This document shows positions 45,750 through 57,079 of a DNA stretch of 64,000 nucleotides, piece after piece (the first letter of the stretch is position 1; each line of letters starts with the position of its first letter). A program made the translations under genes and the position numbers. Below the pieces are notes generated by a model. That model was not told the DNA's origin. It worked only from the letters and a program-made list of their open reading frames with translations, and made no database searches. Source of the DNA: Serripes groenlandicus (taxonomy: Eukaryota > Mollusca > Bivalvia > Cardiida > Cardiidae); NCBI GenBank assembly GCA_031761405.1, contig JASEVX010000007.1:58859803-58923802 (forward strand), given 5' to 3'.

Positions 45750-45948
45750 TTAACTCTTTCCCACCTACAGCAAGTCTGCAGCAGAAGACTTTGGAAATGT
45801 CTACTCAAAATTTACTGAAAAAAGTTGAAAACATTGTGGCAAAAGGAGAAATTGCTTGTATTGAGCAATTTCTCCTTTAGTCACGATATTTTCAAAAGTC
45901 GTCTGCTGCAAATGCATCGGAAAGCATCTGTATGTGGGAAAGGATTAA
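45750..45948. mobile_element. MITE family A copy
   Basis: TTAA ends, left ctctttcccacctacagc, right ctgtatgtgggaaagg, full palindrome. Confidence 0.8.
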
Positions 45949-46059
45949 ATACTTTTGGAGATCTGAACATGACAACATTTTTGGGACAGTTAGACAATGG
46001 TGAATTTCCACTGTCAAAACTGGGGACATAAAAACTAATTATTTTTTCAACAGAACAGA

Positions 46060-46282
46060 ATAAATAAATGTATATTGTTTTATGGCGCATCGACAGCTAA
46101 GGTCATTTAGCGCGCAATTAAATTTAATTATTCATGATCCCTGGGTAAACAAACCAGTACTAGGCTAGAAAATGTGCCTTGCCCAAGGGCACTCCACCAT
46201 GACCGTAGTGCCGCGACTGGGGATCGAACCCGGGACACCCGGTTTTGAAATCCCCGACGCTAACCACTCGACCACAGCGGAT
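46060..46282 (-). mobile_element. tRNA-derived SINE, second family
   Basis: Minus strand: 'ccgctgtggtcgagtggtta' head, B box gggttcgatcccc, body 'cttgggcaaggcac', tail 'ccataaaacaatatacattt'. Confidence 0.8.
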
Positions 46283-46309
46283 TCCTCAACAGAACAGTAT
46301 TTCACTTAT

Positions 46310-46827
46310 CCCTTTTTCACAAACAGGCACTGTCCAATGCCTCTGCAGCAGACGACCTTTGAAAACATTGTGACAAAAGGAGAAATTGCTTGTATGGAGG
46401 AATTTTTCCTTTTGCTACAATGTTTTCAACTCTATTCAAGTATTAATTAGACTTTCTTTTATAGAGATTTTCCATATTTTTGTCTAGATGATTTTAACGT
46501 TGTCTGCTGCAGATTCGTTATACATGTACAAGGCAAAGTGATAATATTATCACTTCTTCATGATCCCTGGTTTATTAACCAGTACTGGCCTAGGAATTGT
46601 GCCCTGCCTCCACCATCACCTATAATACATTGAAACACCTGTATTTGAAGCTTAACCCTTTCCAACATACAATAAATCTGAAGCAGACGACTTTCAAAAC
46701 ATCTAGGCAAAAATATAGAAATTCTTAGTAAATGAAAATATAATGACTTGAAAAAGTTGAAAATATTGTGGCAAAAAGTCGTCTGCTCTAGAGGTGTCAC
46801 AAAGCGTCTATATGTGGGAAAGGGTTA
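46310..46827. mobile_element. MITE family A copies (about 46310-46540, 46652-46827) with a SINE scrap between
   Basis: The second copy has TTAA ends and tips ccctttccaacatac and tatgtgggaaaggg but lacks the central half. The scrap at 46558-46618 ('catgatccctggtttattaa', 'ccagtactggcctag') matches the second SINE family. Confidence 0.65.
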
Positions 46828-47126
46828 ATAATTTATTTTTAGTCGCCGGGCAGAAGCCCGCGACTTCTATTTTTAATAGCTTTTCGGAAATCACATGGGA
46901 GGGCGGCTTATTATTAGAAAGAAACAAATCTAGATGATTTGAACATATTACAATTGTGGTTGTTTACGAACACTAATAAATGACACATCTAAAATGAAAT
47001 AAATATTCCGATTTTTTAATGTTTGCATTTTTTTTTATTTCACTCGCATTTAAGTTTTTTGTCTTATTTACGAAGACAAAAGTGGTCCCTTCAAGACGTG
47101 AACCAACACCCCCCTAATGCAGACTC

Positions 47127-47327
47127 TTATGTGTCATCATTGAGGTCAATTTCGGATTCTCCTTTTAATAGCAATTTTAACTTACTAAATGTTGTTTTCA
47201 TGTTCAAAGAGATGTCTTGATTTGTGTAGAATTCATTTAATAATGTTAATCCATGAATATCAGTAGGAACTGTTTCTAAGCTAAATATAGACCCTATTCT
47301 GTTGTGTAGTTTCGTGACCTTTAACAT
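47127..47327 (-). CDS. 66-codon ORF within element H9, function unknown
   Basis: Minus-strand ATG at 47327. Reads MLKVTKLHNRIGSIFSLETV, then a mixed hydrophobic/charged stretch including YTNQDISLNMKTTF, and stops after LNDDT. Its composition resembles real protein more than its neighbours do. A gtaagt at 47188-47193 follows ...KTTF plus one base and could be a splice donor; its phase would fit a weak acceptor before gene 1 exon 1. Alternatives: a captured gene fragment, a short independent ORF, or chance. Confidence 0.35.
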   Translation of the reverse strand: MLKVTKLHNRIGSIFSLETVPTDIHGLTLLNEFYTNQDISLNMKTTFSKLKLLLKGESEIDLNDDT

Positions 47328-47335
47328 CGATTTTC

Positions 47336-47345
47336 GCGCATGCGC
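47336..47345. promoter_or_regulatory. NRF1-type palindrome GCGCATGCGC
   Basis: Perfect GCGCATGCGC, rare in AT-rich DNA, 9 bp upstream of the ATG of the 66-codon ORF. NRF1 sites usually lie near transcription starts. No TATA box is evident. Candidate promoter for gene 1 or for the ORF. Confidence 0.4.
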
Positions 47346-47952
47346 ATTTCGATATGATAAAGCGAGTGATATTATTTTATTTTAGACAAGTACAAGACGA
47401 ATGTTTGACGCAAAGCGTCAAAGAGAAGCCGCAATATTTCGTTGTACATGTAGAAATAAGAAAAAAAGAACATTTTTAAATCCACAAACAATAGAACAAT
47501 TTAAACTGTAGACGGTAATGCTGATATATTTCTCCTTTTGAAGACTTTTGTTTTCTTCAAATTACCTCCCTTTAAAGCAATACCAGGATATTTACCTTGT
47601 GATTCGAATAAGATTGACAAACATTGAAATTATATGAATGAATACTATTATTTAAATAAGTAACAACAGCAAAATTAAATTTAAGCCAGATAAATGTGTA
47701 CACATTTCGTTAATATTTTATAGATACCCTAATGTATAGGTATGTATATAAAATTTATAATCAAATGTTTTCATTACTGCGTTCCTAATGATTGAATAGA
47801 CTAAGGAAAGTCAAGAATACATAAATAAATCAATGCAGTCTTTTCCGGCGACACTGATGCCTTGCATCAACTTTCTCTTGTTATATTGTTTAAAGATTAT
47901 TTTAATTTCATCTGTAGTATTCTGAAGCAGGTACAATTCAGATAGCTCAGTA

Positions 47953-48370
47953 ATAACCCTTCACCATATACAACAAATCTGCAGCATACGACATTGAAAA
48001 CATTATAAATGAAAGTTACATAATATTCTTATAAATAATGAATGAATGAATGTATATTGTTTTATGGCGCATCGACAGCTAAGGTCATTTAGCGCGCATT
48101 TAAATTTTATTATTCATGTTCCCTGGGTGAACAAACCAGTACTAGGCTAGAAAATGTGCCTTGCCCAAGGGCACTCCACCATGACCGAATTGCCGCGACT
48201 GGGGATCGAACCCGGGACACCCGGTTTCGAAATTCTTATAAGTAATGAATATAGTTGGACAGTGTGGCAATAGGAGATAATTTTCTTCTTTTGCGACAAT
48301 GTTTTACAATATCATCTGAAGCAGATATGTCAAAATGTGTCTGTATATGGGAAGCGGGTAATATAGTCTA
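47953..48370. mobile_element. MITE family A remnant split by a SINE (48042-48232)
   Basis: Left piece 'aacccttcaccatatacaac' then 'aatctgcagcatacgac'. Right piece 'gtcaaaatgtgtctgtatat'. In between is a minus-strand SINE with B box gggatcgaacccgg on the plus strand. Confidence 0.6.
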
Positions 48371-48479
48371 ATAAATGGTGTGAAAGATATAATTATATAA
48401 TTCTTAATTAAAAATTGACCGAAATACAGTACTATGTAATTATATACATTATCATAGTAATGAGAACAAACTTAATTAC

Positions 48480-48521
48480 CTCACGCCAGACGGACAGATA
48501 TCAGACAATAGCTGTTCATCT
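48480..48521 (-). CDS. Candidate 42-nt exon, unassigned
   Basis: Acceptor gaagttctacag and donor gtaatt flank an open frame DEQLLSDICPSGV with one-base entry and two-base exit. The phase does not fit gene 1 exon 1 as coding, so it may be a 5' untranslated exon of gene 1, part of gene 2, or chance. Confidence 0.25.
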
Positions 48522-48555
48522 CTGTAGAACTTCCTTCAGACAATTTTTCAACAAG

Positions 48556-49170
48556 TTAACCTTTTCCCTAATACAATAAATCTGTAGCAACTGACTTTGG
48601 AAACAACTAGGCGAAAAATACGGAAAGTTTCTATAAATAAAAAGTATTCTTTAATTATTTTTTGGATTGAAAACATTTTGCCGGATTAGGAGAAATTGCT
48701 CATGACAAGCAATTTCTTCTTTTGTCACAACATCTTTCAAATGACAACTGCTGCAGATAATTCAAACAGGTCTGTATGTGGGAAAGGGTTAACAGAATTC
48801 ATACAAGAATTAAGCAGATTTACAATCTCTTATTTGTTCAAATGACTGAACATAAACAATATTTTTCCCACATTATTAAACATAACGGGGTGACATTGAA
48901 TACATATATCTTCATGAATCACCGCATGATCTTATCATTTTTAACCCTTGCCACAAGAAGATACTTCCTGACGCCTCTGCAGCGATGACTTTTTAAAACA
49001 TTGTGGGCAAAGAAGAAATTGCTCATGATGAGTAATTAATTTCTCCTTTTGCCATTGATTTCGACGATTTTCAGTAGTCACACTTTCAAATTTAGAGGTT
49101 TTCCATATAATTTTGCCCACATGTTTTCAAAGTAGTCTGCTGCAGATTTGTTGTATCTTTGAAAGGTTAA
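48556..49170. mobile_element. MITE family A copies (48556-48792, about 48940-49170)
   Basis: The first has TTAA ends and full tips. The second has 'acccttgccacaagaagata' left and a worn 'gtatctttgaaaggttaa' right end. Confidence 0.7.
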
Positions 49171-49329
49171 ATATTGCAGTCTTGTATGAGAATACATTAA
49201 TTAACACAAAGTCATGCTAATACTAATACATGTACAGTAGTAGTCAAATTTCTAGGTCATCATTGCACATTTGTCAATGTGAAAAGGTAATATTGTTACC
49301 ATAAGTGCGTTATATTTTGGGTTGTATAC

Positions 49330-49700
49330 CCTTTTCAACAATATTGCATTTATATCACAGCAACAGGTCACTTATTAATGATACCTGAGAAAACAAACAA
49401 GTACTAAGCTAGGAAATGTGTCTCTCTAGGGACCTTGACCTTATATCACAGCAACATATAATTTATTCATGATCTCTGAGTAAACAAACCAGTACAAGGC
49501 TAGGAAATGTGTCTCTCCAGGGGAACGTGTGACCTTGACCGTATATCACAGCAACAGGTCACTTATTAATGACCCCTGGGTAAACAAACCAGTACTAGAC
49601 TAGGAAATGTGTCTCTCCAGGGGAACATGTGACCTTGACCTTATATCACAGCAACAGGTCAATTATTCATGATCCCTGGGTAAAAAAAACACCAATGTGC
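49330..49700. repeat. Tandem array of a SINE tail segment
   Basis: About four units of roughly 110 bp, each with 'tatatcacagcaacaggtca', 'aaacaaaccagtacta' and 'aggaaatgtgtctctc', matching the body of the second SINE family without a tRNA head. Confidence 0.7.
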
Positions 49701-49857
49701 AAGGTGGCCAGTTGCCTTGATAGTATGTTGAGTGGAGTACTTATTTCAGAAAGACAGGACAAATATACATGTATAGTTATGTGAACAGTTGGCTACCATG
49801 ATTTAACTGAAACAGTTGAAAATGGTTTTAAACCCCAACCAATCAATCAAACATTTT

Positions 49858-50160
49858 TTTTATAATCATCATAATCAACATAATCATCATCATCATTTTT
49901 ATTATCGTTATTCATTGTCATCTTCATTATTATAATTTTATTACAATCATTATTCATTATCATCAACCAGGGTTGTCAAAATTAACCAATTGCTGATCAA
50001 AATTATCAGTTAAAATCGCTCTTTGATCTGTTAGTTTCGCTCCCCTGACCCCCAGCCTAATCTGTTACTTTTCACATTTGATCTGTTACAACTAAACATT
50101 TTGACAACCCTGATCATCATCATCATTATATATTTTTATTATCATCAAATGTTACTATTA
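49858..50160. repeat. Simple (cat/atc)n and AT-rich repeats
   Basis: Runs of atcatcatcat on either side of 49980-50110, which holds a short inverted pair ('agggttgtcaaaat' against 'attttgacaaccct'). Confidence 0.65.
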
Positions 50161-50670
50161 TTGTAATAATCAACATAATTGTTTATTTAAAGTCACATTT
50201 TTATATTTTTCTAAGAAATGACTATCAGCATAGGGAGAGTTGACTGATGATCTTCTAAATGATCAAGTGCTATAAAGATGGAAGGGAATTCATACTTTCT
50301 GAAATGTGGCTCTGAAAATTAAATATATATCTTTTAATTGTAACTATGAAAATAGCTTAACTGTTTGAGAGTGAAAAGGAATAATAAATAGATAAAGAAA
50401 TATAAACTAAAACATGTTTACATTCATTCTATACTAGAGTTAAATTATGGAGTAAAATATATCTAACATGCAGGACTCAACTATAATAGAGCTATATATA
50501 TATAGGAACAATATTACAATTAAATGAAAGAGTCTTTTATGGAAACAAATTCTCTTCAATAACAATTCTTCAAATTAAAATCATAAATAAGGGAATTTTC
50601 TCTGATAAAACTTACTTTTGGTAAATCTGTGACAGATAAATATTGAAAACATAGTGAGACCAGCATATTC

Positions 50671-50866
50671 CTAATAACAAGCAGGATTTCCTACAATCTT
50701 TTCCACTAAGTCTGGAATTTTAGTTATTTGGATGTAATACAAACTATTGCAGAATGTAACCAAGATGGTCAAGAGCTTGATATTTGCTTCACTAAAACAA
50801 TAAAGTTTTTGTTCTGTTTTGAAAATTACAAATTTAAATAGTGAATGCAATTCACCTGAACAAAGG
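50671..50866 (-). CDS. Gene 2, probable last exon
   Basis: Acceptor tttattccacag, then LCSGELHSLFKFVIFKTEQK, LYCFSEANIKLLTILVTFCN, and a tail ending VEKIVGNPACY and TAG at 50671. Both other frames are closed. Entry needs two bases, which the 21-nt exon at 51222 supplies. The product is not recognised. Confidence 0.55.
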
Positions 50867-50929
50867 CTGTGGAATAAATGTAAAATTGTCATCATCCTCC
50901 AACCTAAATAAGCATATTTTCATGTGGTC

Positions 50930-51122
50930 AACCTTTTCCTACACATAAAAAGAATCTGTTGCAGATGATTTTTGAGAAATGTGGAAAATGTCTTAAAGAA
51001 AAGTATAATTATTGAATAGAAGTGAAAGCAGTGTGCCAAAAGGAGAAATTACTCATGGTGAACAATTTCTCCTTTTTTTTTACCATGATTTCAAATCTCA
51101 CCTGCAAGTTAGAAAGGTTTAA
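50930..51122. mobile_element. MITE family A copy, degenerate
   Basis: 'aaccttttcctacacataaa' left and 'cctgcaagttagaaaggttt' right around a recognisable central palindrome. Confidence 0.55.
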
Positions 51123-51221
51123 ACTTAAACAATTGTTACTTAAGACAAAGTTTCCATCCAGACTAGTCAACTAAAGGGTACTATTAACAATAAGTTTGAT
51201 AAAATATTAATAGAAACTTAC

Positions 51222-51242
51222 TGCTTCTGTGAGAGCTTAAAC
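51222..51242 (-). CDS. Gene 2, candidate 21-nt microexon
   Basis: A strong acceptor (tattttgtgtattttag) and gtaagt donor enclose 21 nt that read FKLSQK and leave two bases, joining in frame to the exon at 50866. Confidence 0.4.
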
Positions 51243-51249
51243 CTAAAAT

Positions 51250-51834
51250 ACACAAAATAGCAAACAGTGTTTGAATGAAAATGAGTTATGAATACATTTA
51301 CATAGGAAAGATCCCTTGTTTATCTGAAACTGACCTTAATCTCAAAGCATTATCAGTTATATTAAAACACCTCAAATAAAATTGTGAAGAAAGCAAAACC
51401 TGCAAATATTTAAGCAACATAAAGCTTCAAAATTGTTCATCAGTATGAAAACAAAGTATCGTCAAACATAAAGGCAGAAATTTACAAGAATATAATTCAC
51501 ATTAATTTTGTACAATATAAATGTCATCTAAACATTTCACTGTATTTGTTCAACTGCTGTAACAGATTCTAATTACAAATTCATTAATTTATCTAAATGT
51601 GGATTCATTTCGAAACAAACAAAATGAAGTTCTAACCTGAAAAGGACCACTTAAAAGAACCAAAATAAAAAGTAAACCTTTCAAGCTCTTGATAAATCGT
51701 GAACAAATATTTCACTTTAGTTCCCCTTTAATATTCCCATTTATGAGCAAAACCTCTTTTCCTATCATAATGTTCAGTAAAAAGAAGGCAATAAAAAAAG
51801 TATTTTATGATTTTAAACAATTAATTGTTCCTTA
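51250..51834. other. Intron DNA, nothing recognised
   Basis: AT-rich. No repeats or frames of note. Confidence 0.4.
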
Positions 51835-52450
51835 ACCAGTGTTCCCTTTTCCAAACAAAAAAGTAGGATCCTGAGGTTACAAACCTGTAAAATATTGAGA
51901 GAAAATGAGGAATTGCTTAATTTCTCTTTTTTACCAATATTTTAGAATTTCATCTGTTGAACATGCTTTAAAAATCTTTAAGATCATATAAAATACTTTT
52001 TGTGCCTCTGCAGTAAACCATTTCAGATACTGTTATGATTTATAAAAAGAGAAATTTGCTTTTAATAAGCAATTCATTCTTTTCCCACCATATTTTGATT
52101 GATTGGGGTTTAACGCCATTTTCACGATTTTTCAGTCATATCACGGCGGCCAGTTCACCTACTCTTAATGTTTCCCGGTTTTCTCACACCAGTTCCCCAC
52201 ACAACATACTCTCCAAGCAACTGGCTGCTTTTCCACATAGACCATTAGCCCATTGGTGAAAGACAAATATGACGCTCGTCACATAGTGACATTTGTCAAA
52301 CATCGGAAAGAATGTTGGTCGAGCTGGGGTCCAAAGTCACAACCCGTGGACAAAGTCTTCAACTCTGTAACAAAATAAAATGTTCCAATTCCCCAAATGA
52401 TGTTACTTTTGCCTAGAATGTTTTCAAAGCAGAATAATTTTTTCAGATCA
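51835..52450. mobile_element. Eroded MITE debris and a SINE (52092-52350, minus)
   Basis: The SINE has 'tgattggggtttaacgccat', 'atatcacggcggccagttca', 'ccattggtgaaagacaaata' and a decayed head (gagctggggtccaaagtc). MITE words flank it. Confidence 0.65.
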
Positions 52451-52454
52451 ACAG

Positions 52455-52684
52455 TTAACCCTTTCCCTCATACGACAATTCTGCAGCAGACGACTTAAAA
52501 CATATTTTGTCAAAACATAGAAAATCTCCATAATTGAATGGATAACCTATGACAAAAAGTGGAAAACATTGTGGCAAAAGGAGAAATTGCACGTTTTGTG
52601 CAATTTCTTCTTTTGTCACTATGTTTTCAAAAAGCTGTCTGCTGCAGAGGCGTCAGAAAGCGTCTATATGAGGTAAAGGGTTAA
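52455..52684. mobile_element. MITE family A copy
   Basis: TTAA ends, ccctttccctcatacgac left, tatatgaggtaaaggg right, complete palindrome. Nearly identical to the copy around 31713. Confidence 0.9.
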
Positions 52685-52689
52685 TAAAG

Positions 52690-53130
52690 GGTTGTACTCT
52701 CTTTCTATACCATGGGAAATAACACTCCTTGTATCCAAAAGTAACTTGTCGTTGATGTTTTTTTTATTTTCCTCTTATTCAACGTCAACATTTTTTGTGA
52801 GTTTTCAAACAGTTTTACCAACAAACCACTTCAAACTAATTTATGGCAATTGGATCACAAGTGTGATATATATCTAAAATTGTAAGATGGCATTGTTAAA
52901 CCCTCTGTACACACTTCAAAGCCCTGTGCAAGAGAAATATTACCTCAACGCCAATAAATTGAAATGACATTTTTCTTGTTAACCCTTTTTTTTTTAAAGT
53001 ACTAACAGATTTTAATTAAACCTTTAAAAATTGGGATTGAAGTTATTTTTGGTAGATCTATGGTAGCTGAAATAATGTTTTTGTAAATGCTTTAAAAACT
53101 GCCTCCGTATTAGGTTTCAATAATATTTTA
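52690..53130. other. Intron DNA, no firm feature
   Basis: Contains a weak exon-like segment near 52943-52971 with a gtaata donor on the minus strand but a poor acceptor. Confidence 0.3.
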
Positions 53131-55068
53131 AACTAGAACTATCACTGAAGATGATAAATACCCCCAAAACAGCACCTTGACTCAAAATATGGCTTCCGAC
53201 CAACCAACAAAATACACCGCACTTCCTCTCAATGTGTTGTATCATCCTATGAAGTTTTATTAAATTCCAACAATTTGTTTTAAAGTTATGCTCTGGACAA
53301 GACTCTACGAATAAGAAAAAGTAACAAAGGGCAATAACTCTGTAATTATTTAAATTAGAGTTATGGTTCTTGTACATTGCACTTCCTCTGATTATGCTCT
53401 ACCATTGTATGCAGTTTTATTAGATTCCATCTGTTAGTTATTAAGTAATTCTCCGGACAAGAAAAAGTAACAAAGGGCAATAACTCTGTATTTAGATTAA
53501 ATAGAGTTATGGTTCCTGTACACTGCACTTCCTCTCAATGTGTTGTATCATCCTATGAAGTTTTATTAAATTCCAACAATTTGTTTTAAAGTTATGCTCC
53601 GGACAAGACTCTACGAATAAGAAAAAGTAACAAAGGGCAATAACTCTGTAATTATGTAAAGTAGAGTTATGTTTCTTGTACACTGCACTTCCTCTGATTA
53701 TGCTCTACCATTATATGTAGTTTTATTAGATTCCATCTATTAGTTATTAAGTAATTCTACGGACAAGAAAAAGTAACAAAGGGCAATAACTCTGTATTTA
53801 GATAAAATAGAGTTATGGTTCCTGTACACCGCACTTCCTCTCAATGTGTTGTATCATCCTATGAAGTTTTATTAAATTCCAACAATTTGTTTTAAAGTTA
53901 TGCTCTGGACAAGACTACGGATAAGAAAAAGTAACAAAGGGCAATAACTCTGTAATAATGTAAATTAGAGTTATGGTTCTTGTACACTGCACTTCCTCTG
54001 ATTATGCTCTACCATTGTATGCAGTTTTATTAGATTCCATCTGTTAGTTATTAAGTAATTCTCCGGACAAGAAAAAGTAACGAAGGGCAATAACTCTGTA
54101 ATTATGTAAATTAGAGTTATGGTTCTTGTACACTGCACTTCCTCTCATTATGCTCTACCATTGTATGCAGTTTTATTAGATTCCATCTGTTAGTTATTAA
54201 GTAATTCACCGGACAAGAAAAAGTAACAAAGGGCAATAACACTGTATTTAGATAAAATAGAGTTATGGTTCCTGTACACCGCACTTCCTCTCAATGTGTT
54301 GTATCATCCTATGAAGTTTTAATAAATTCCAAGAATTAGTTTTAAAGTTATGCTCCGGACAAGACTCTACGAACAAGAAAAAGTAACAAAGGGCAATAAC
54401 TCTGTAAATTAGAGTTATGGTTATTGTACACTGCACTTCCTCTGATTATGCTCTACCATTGTATGTAGTGTTATTAGATTCCATCTGTTAGTTATTAAGT
54501 AATTCTCCGGACAAGAAAAAGTAACAAAGGGCAATAAATCTGTATTTAGGTAAAATAGAGTTATGGTTCCTGTACACCGCACTTCCTCTCAATGTGTTGT
54601 ATCATCCTATGATGTTTTATTAAATTCCAACAATTAGTTTTAAAGTTATGCTCCAGACAAGACTCTACGAACAAGAAAAAGTAACAAAGGGCAATAACTC
54701 TGTAATTATGTAAATTAGAGTTATGGTTCTTGTACACTGCACTTCCTCTGAGGATGCTCTACCATTGTATGCAGTTTTATTAGATTCCATCTGTTAGTTA
54801 TTAAGTAATTCTCCGGACAAGAAAAAGTAACAAAGGGCAATAACTCTGTATTTAGATAAAATAGAGTTATGGTTCCTGTACACTGCACTTCCTCTCAATG
54901 TGTTGTATCATCCTATGAAGTTTCGTTCAAATCCTATGTTGCATTGTTAAGATATGGTCCGGACAAAATATGGCTTCCGACCGACCGACCGACCGACCGA
55001 CCGACCGACCGACCGACACAGTGACTCCTATATACCCCCCCAAAACTTTGTTTTTTGGGGGTATAATA
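53131..55068 (+). mobile_element. HINE/Pearl-like element H2, long satellite copy
   Basis: Same family as H1: starts AACTAGAACTATCACTG, has arm 'atacccccaaaac' and ends 'gttttttgggggtata'. About eleven 'gaaaaagtaac' units alternate between a 'ctcaatgtgttgtatcatcc' form and a 'ctgattatgctctaccat' form. A (gacc)9 run precedes the end. Confidence 0.9.
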
Positions 55069-55250
55069 ACCTTTTGATTATAGTCTCAACATTGAAGTCA
55101 ATGAACGTGTGTACTACATCAGCAGCTTTAAATATATAGGTGATTTGCTTTTTCCAACTTTTTATCCTTATGTACAAGCACTGTACTAATGTTACAGCCA
55201 ATAAGTATATTGAGTACCTTTAATTACATGATAACTATATGACTTTTATA

Positions 55251-56113
55251 AACAAGAGGGCCATGATGGCACTATATCGCTCACCTGATTTTATTTTTTT
55301 TTCACTTTAACCATATAAGCCCCGCCCCCTGGTGGCCATAGTATTCGACAATGTGTCAATATTGCCAATGTAAAGGACATGTGACAAATAAATGAAGTTT
55401 TTATCATGTTCACAAAGTCAATTATAACAATTTTGCCAATTTTAAAGGGCCATAATTCAGTCATGCATGACGGATCTGGCTGGTTTTCAAAAGGAACCAA
55501 GCTCTCATGTATATCTAGCTAATGTATAAGTTTGGTAAACATTGGATAATAAATGATGACTTTATTGTGTTCACAAGGTCAATTATAACAATTTTGCCAG
55601 TTTTAAAGGGCCATAATCCCATCATGCATGGATGGATCTAGTTTTCGAAAGGAACCGAGCTTTCATGAAAATCTAGCTTCTCAATAAGTTTGGTAAACAT
55701 CAGATAATAAATGAAGTTATTATCGTGTTCACAAGATCAATTATAGCAATTTTGCCAATTCTAAAGGGCCACAATCCCGTCATGCATGGTTTTCGAAAGG
55801 AACTGAGCTTTCATGCATATCTAGCTACTGTATAAGTTTGGTAAACATCGGATAATAAATGATGACTTTAACTTGTCCACAAGGTCAATTATAGCAATTT
55901 TGCCAATTTTAAAGGGCCATAATCCCGTCATGCACGGATGGATCTGATTTTCGAAAGGAACCGAGCTCAAATGTATATCTAGCTACTGAATAGATTTGGT
56001 AAACATCGGATAATAAATGAAGACTGTATCGTGTTCACAAGAAATTGTGGACGGACGACAGACAAAGGGCGATCACAAAAGCTCACCTTGTCACTACGTG
56101 ACAGGTGAGCTAA
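55251..56113 (+). mobile_element. HINE/Pearl-like element H10
   Basis: Starts AACAAGAGGGCCATGATGGC with arm 'cgctcacctg', and ends 'tgacaggtgagctaac', which pairs with it. The core is about four units of roughly 165 bp ('caattttgccaattttaaag', 'ggccataat..catgcatg', 'gaaaggaacc'), related to the H5 unit. Confidence 0.8.
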
Positions 56114-56360
56114 CAATGAGGAAAAGGAAGGACCATCAATAAAATAATGTTGTTGTCAACATGTTATCCAGATTGTTACCACCAGTTGTATCCTGCAGTG
56201 GGTACCGGTATATAAACTGACTTCTCGCAGTGGGTACCGGTAAATAAAACTGATTTCTCCGAAAATTCGTGAGGTATATTGGCTCTGTCTTACAAAGGAT
56301 ATTGCTATTGTTTTACAGAAACATTTCCATTTTACTACAACCAAATCTTTCTATACCAGA

Positions 56361-56567
56361 GGTCCAGATAAGGAGGGGTTTACTGTCACTGAGCTCTTTT
56401 CTCCACAATATCTCTCTTATTATCCATCCAAATCCTATGATGTGGGTACTCAAAAGAATCGTCTCAATGAGACGATTCTTTTGAGTAGCCACAACATAGG
56501 GTTATAAGGTCAATTAAGGATTTTAGAACATGCGAAATGCCCCTTATCTAGAGCTCTGCAGTATATA
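56361..56567. mobile_element. Family B foldback element
   Basis: Ends agaggtccagataagg and cttatctagagctctg. Core palindrome 'gaatcgtctcaatgagacga' within 'ctcaaaa..ttttgag'. Confidence 0.8.
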
Positions 56568-56587
56568 CTACTGATACATGCTCAAGG

Positions 56588-56792
56588 TAACCACAGGTTT
56601 CGTCACCTTTTGTGTCCCGGGTTCGATCCCCAGTCGCGGCACTACGGTCATGGTGGAGTGCCCTTGGGCAAGGCACATTTTCTAGCCTAGTACTGGTTTG
56701 TTTACCCAGGGATCATGAATAATTAAATTTAATTGCGCGCTAAATGACCGTAGCTGTCGATGCGCCATAAAACAATATACATTCATTCGTCA
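56588..56792 (+). mobile_element. tRNA-derived SINE, second family, 5' truncated
   Basis: Begins within the head before B box gggttcgatcccc, then 'cttgggcaaggcac', 'gggatcatgaataattaaat' and 'cgccataaaacaatatacat'. Confidence 0.8.
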
Positions 56793-57014
56793 CCTTTTAT
56801 TCTGTTTTTGAAAAAAAGAAAAAATTACAAAAAACAAATTCATTGTTTGGTTACCATGTAACATAATTATATGTACCCCAAAAGTCTGATAGGTTCAATG
56901 ACGTTCAAGTAGACAAAATATCTCAAACAAATATGATTTGCAATCTATAGAAACATTATTTATACATGTTTAATAAAAATAGTTTCAGTAGTTTAGTCAT
57001 AACTTGATAGTTAC

Positions 57015-57060
57015 AGAATATAGAGACATATTTTTCATGACCAGGCACTGCATCTGTGAC
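57015..57060 (-). CDS. Gene 2, candidate exon
   Basis: Acceptor ttccataactacag and donor gtaact flank VTDAVPGHEKYVSIF in phase 0 with a one-base exit. It follows in frame from the longer form of the exon at 60544-60727. The frame also stays open for about 19 more codons past the donor. Confidence 0.3.
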
Positions 57061-57079
57061 CTGTAGTTATGGAAAGTAA

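Larger units (their letters stand above)
46838..47883 (-). mobile_element. HINE/Helitron-like element H9 (minus) holding unique DNA
   Basis: On the minus strand it starts AACAAGAGAAAGTTGATGCA with arm 'gtcgccgg' and ends 'ttctgcccggcgact', which pairs with it. Unlike its relatives it has no satellite core. Instead it carries unique sequence including a 66-codon frame and a perfect NRF1-type site. Confidence 0.6.

Noticed and set aside
55088..55200. Plus-strand exon reading LNIEVNERVYYISSFKYIG
   Set aside because: Protein-like and preceded by ttgattatag, but the donor is weak, no partner exons were found on this strand, and it directly follows a satellite element.
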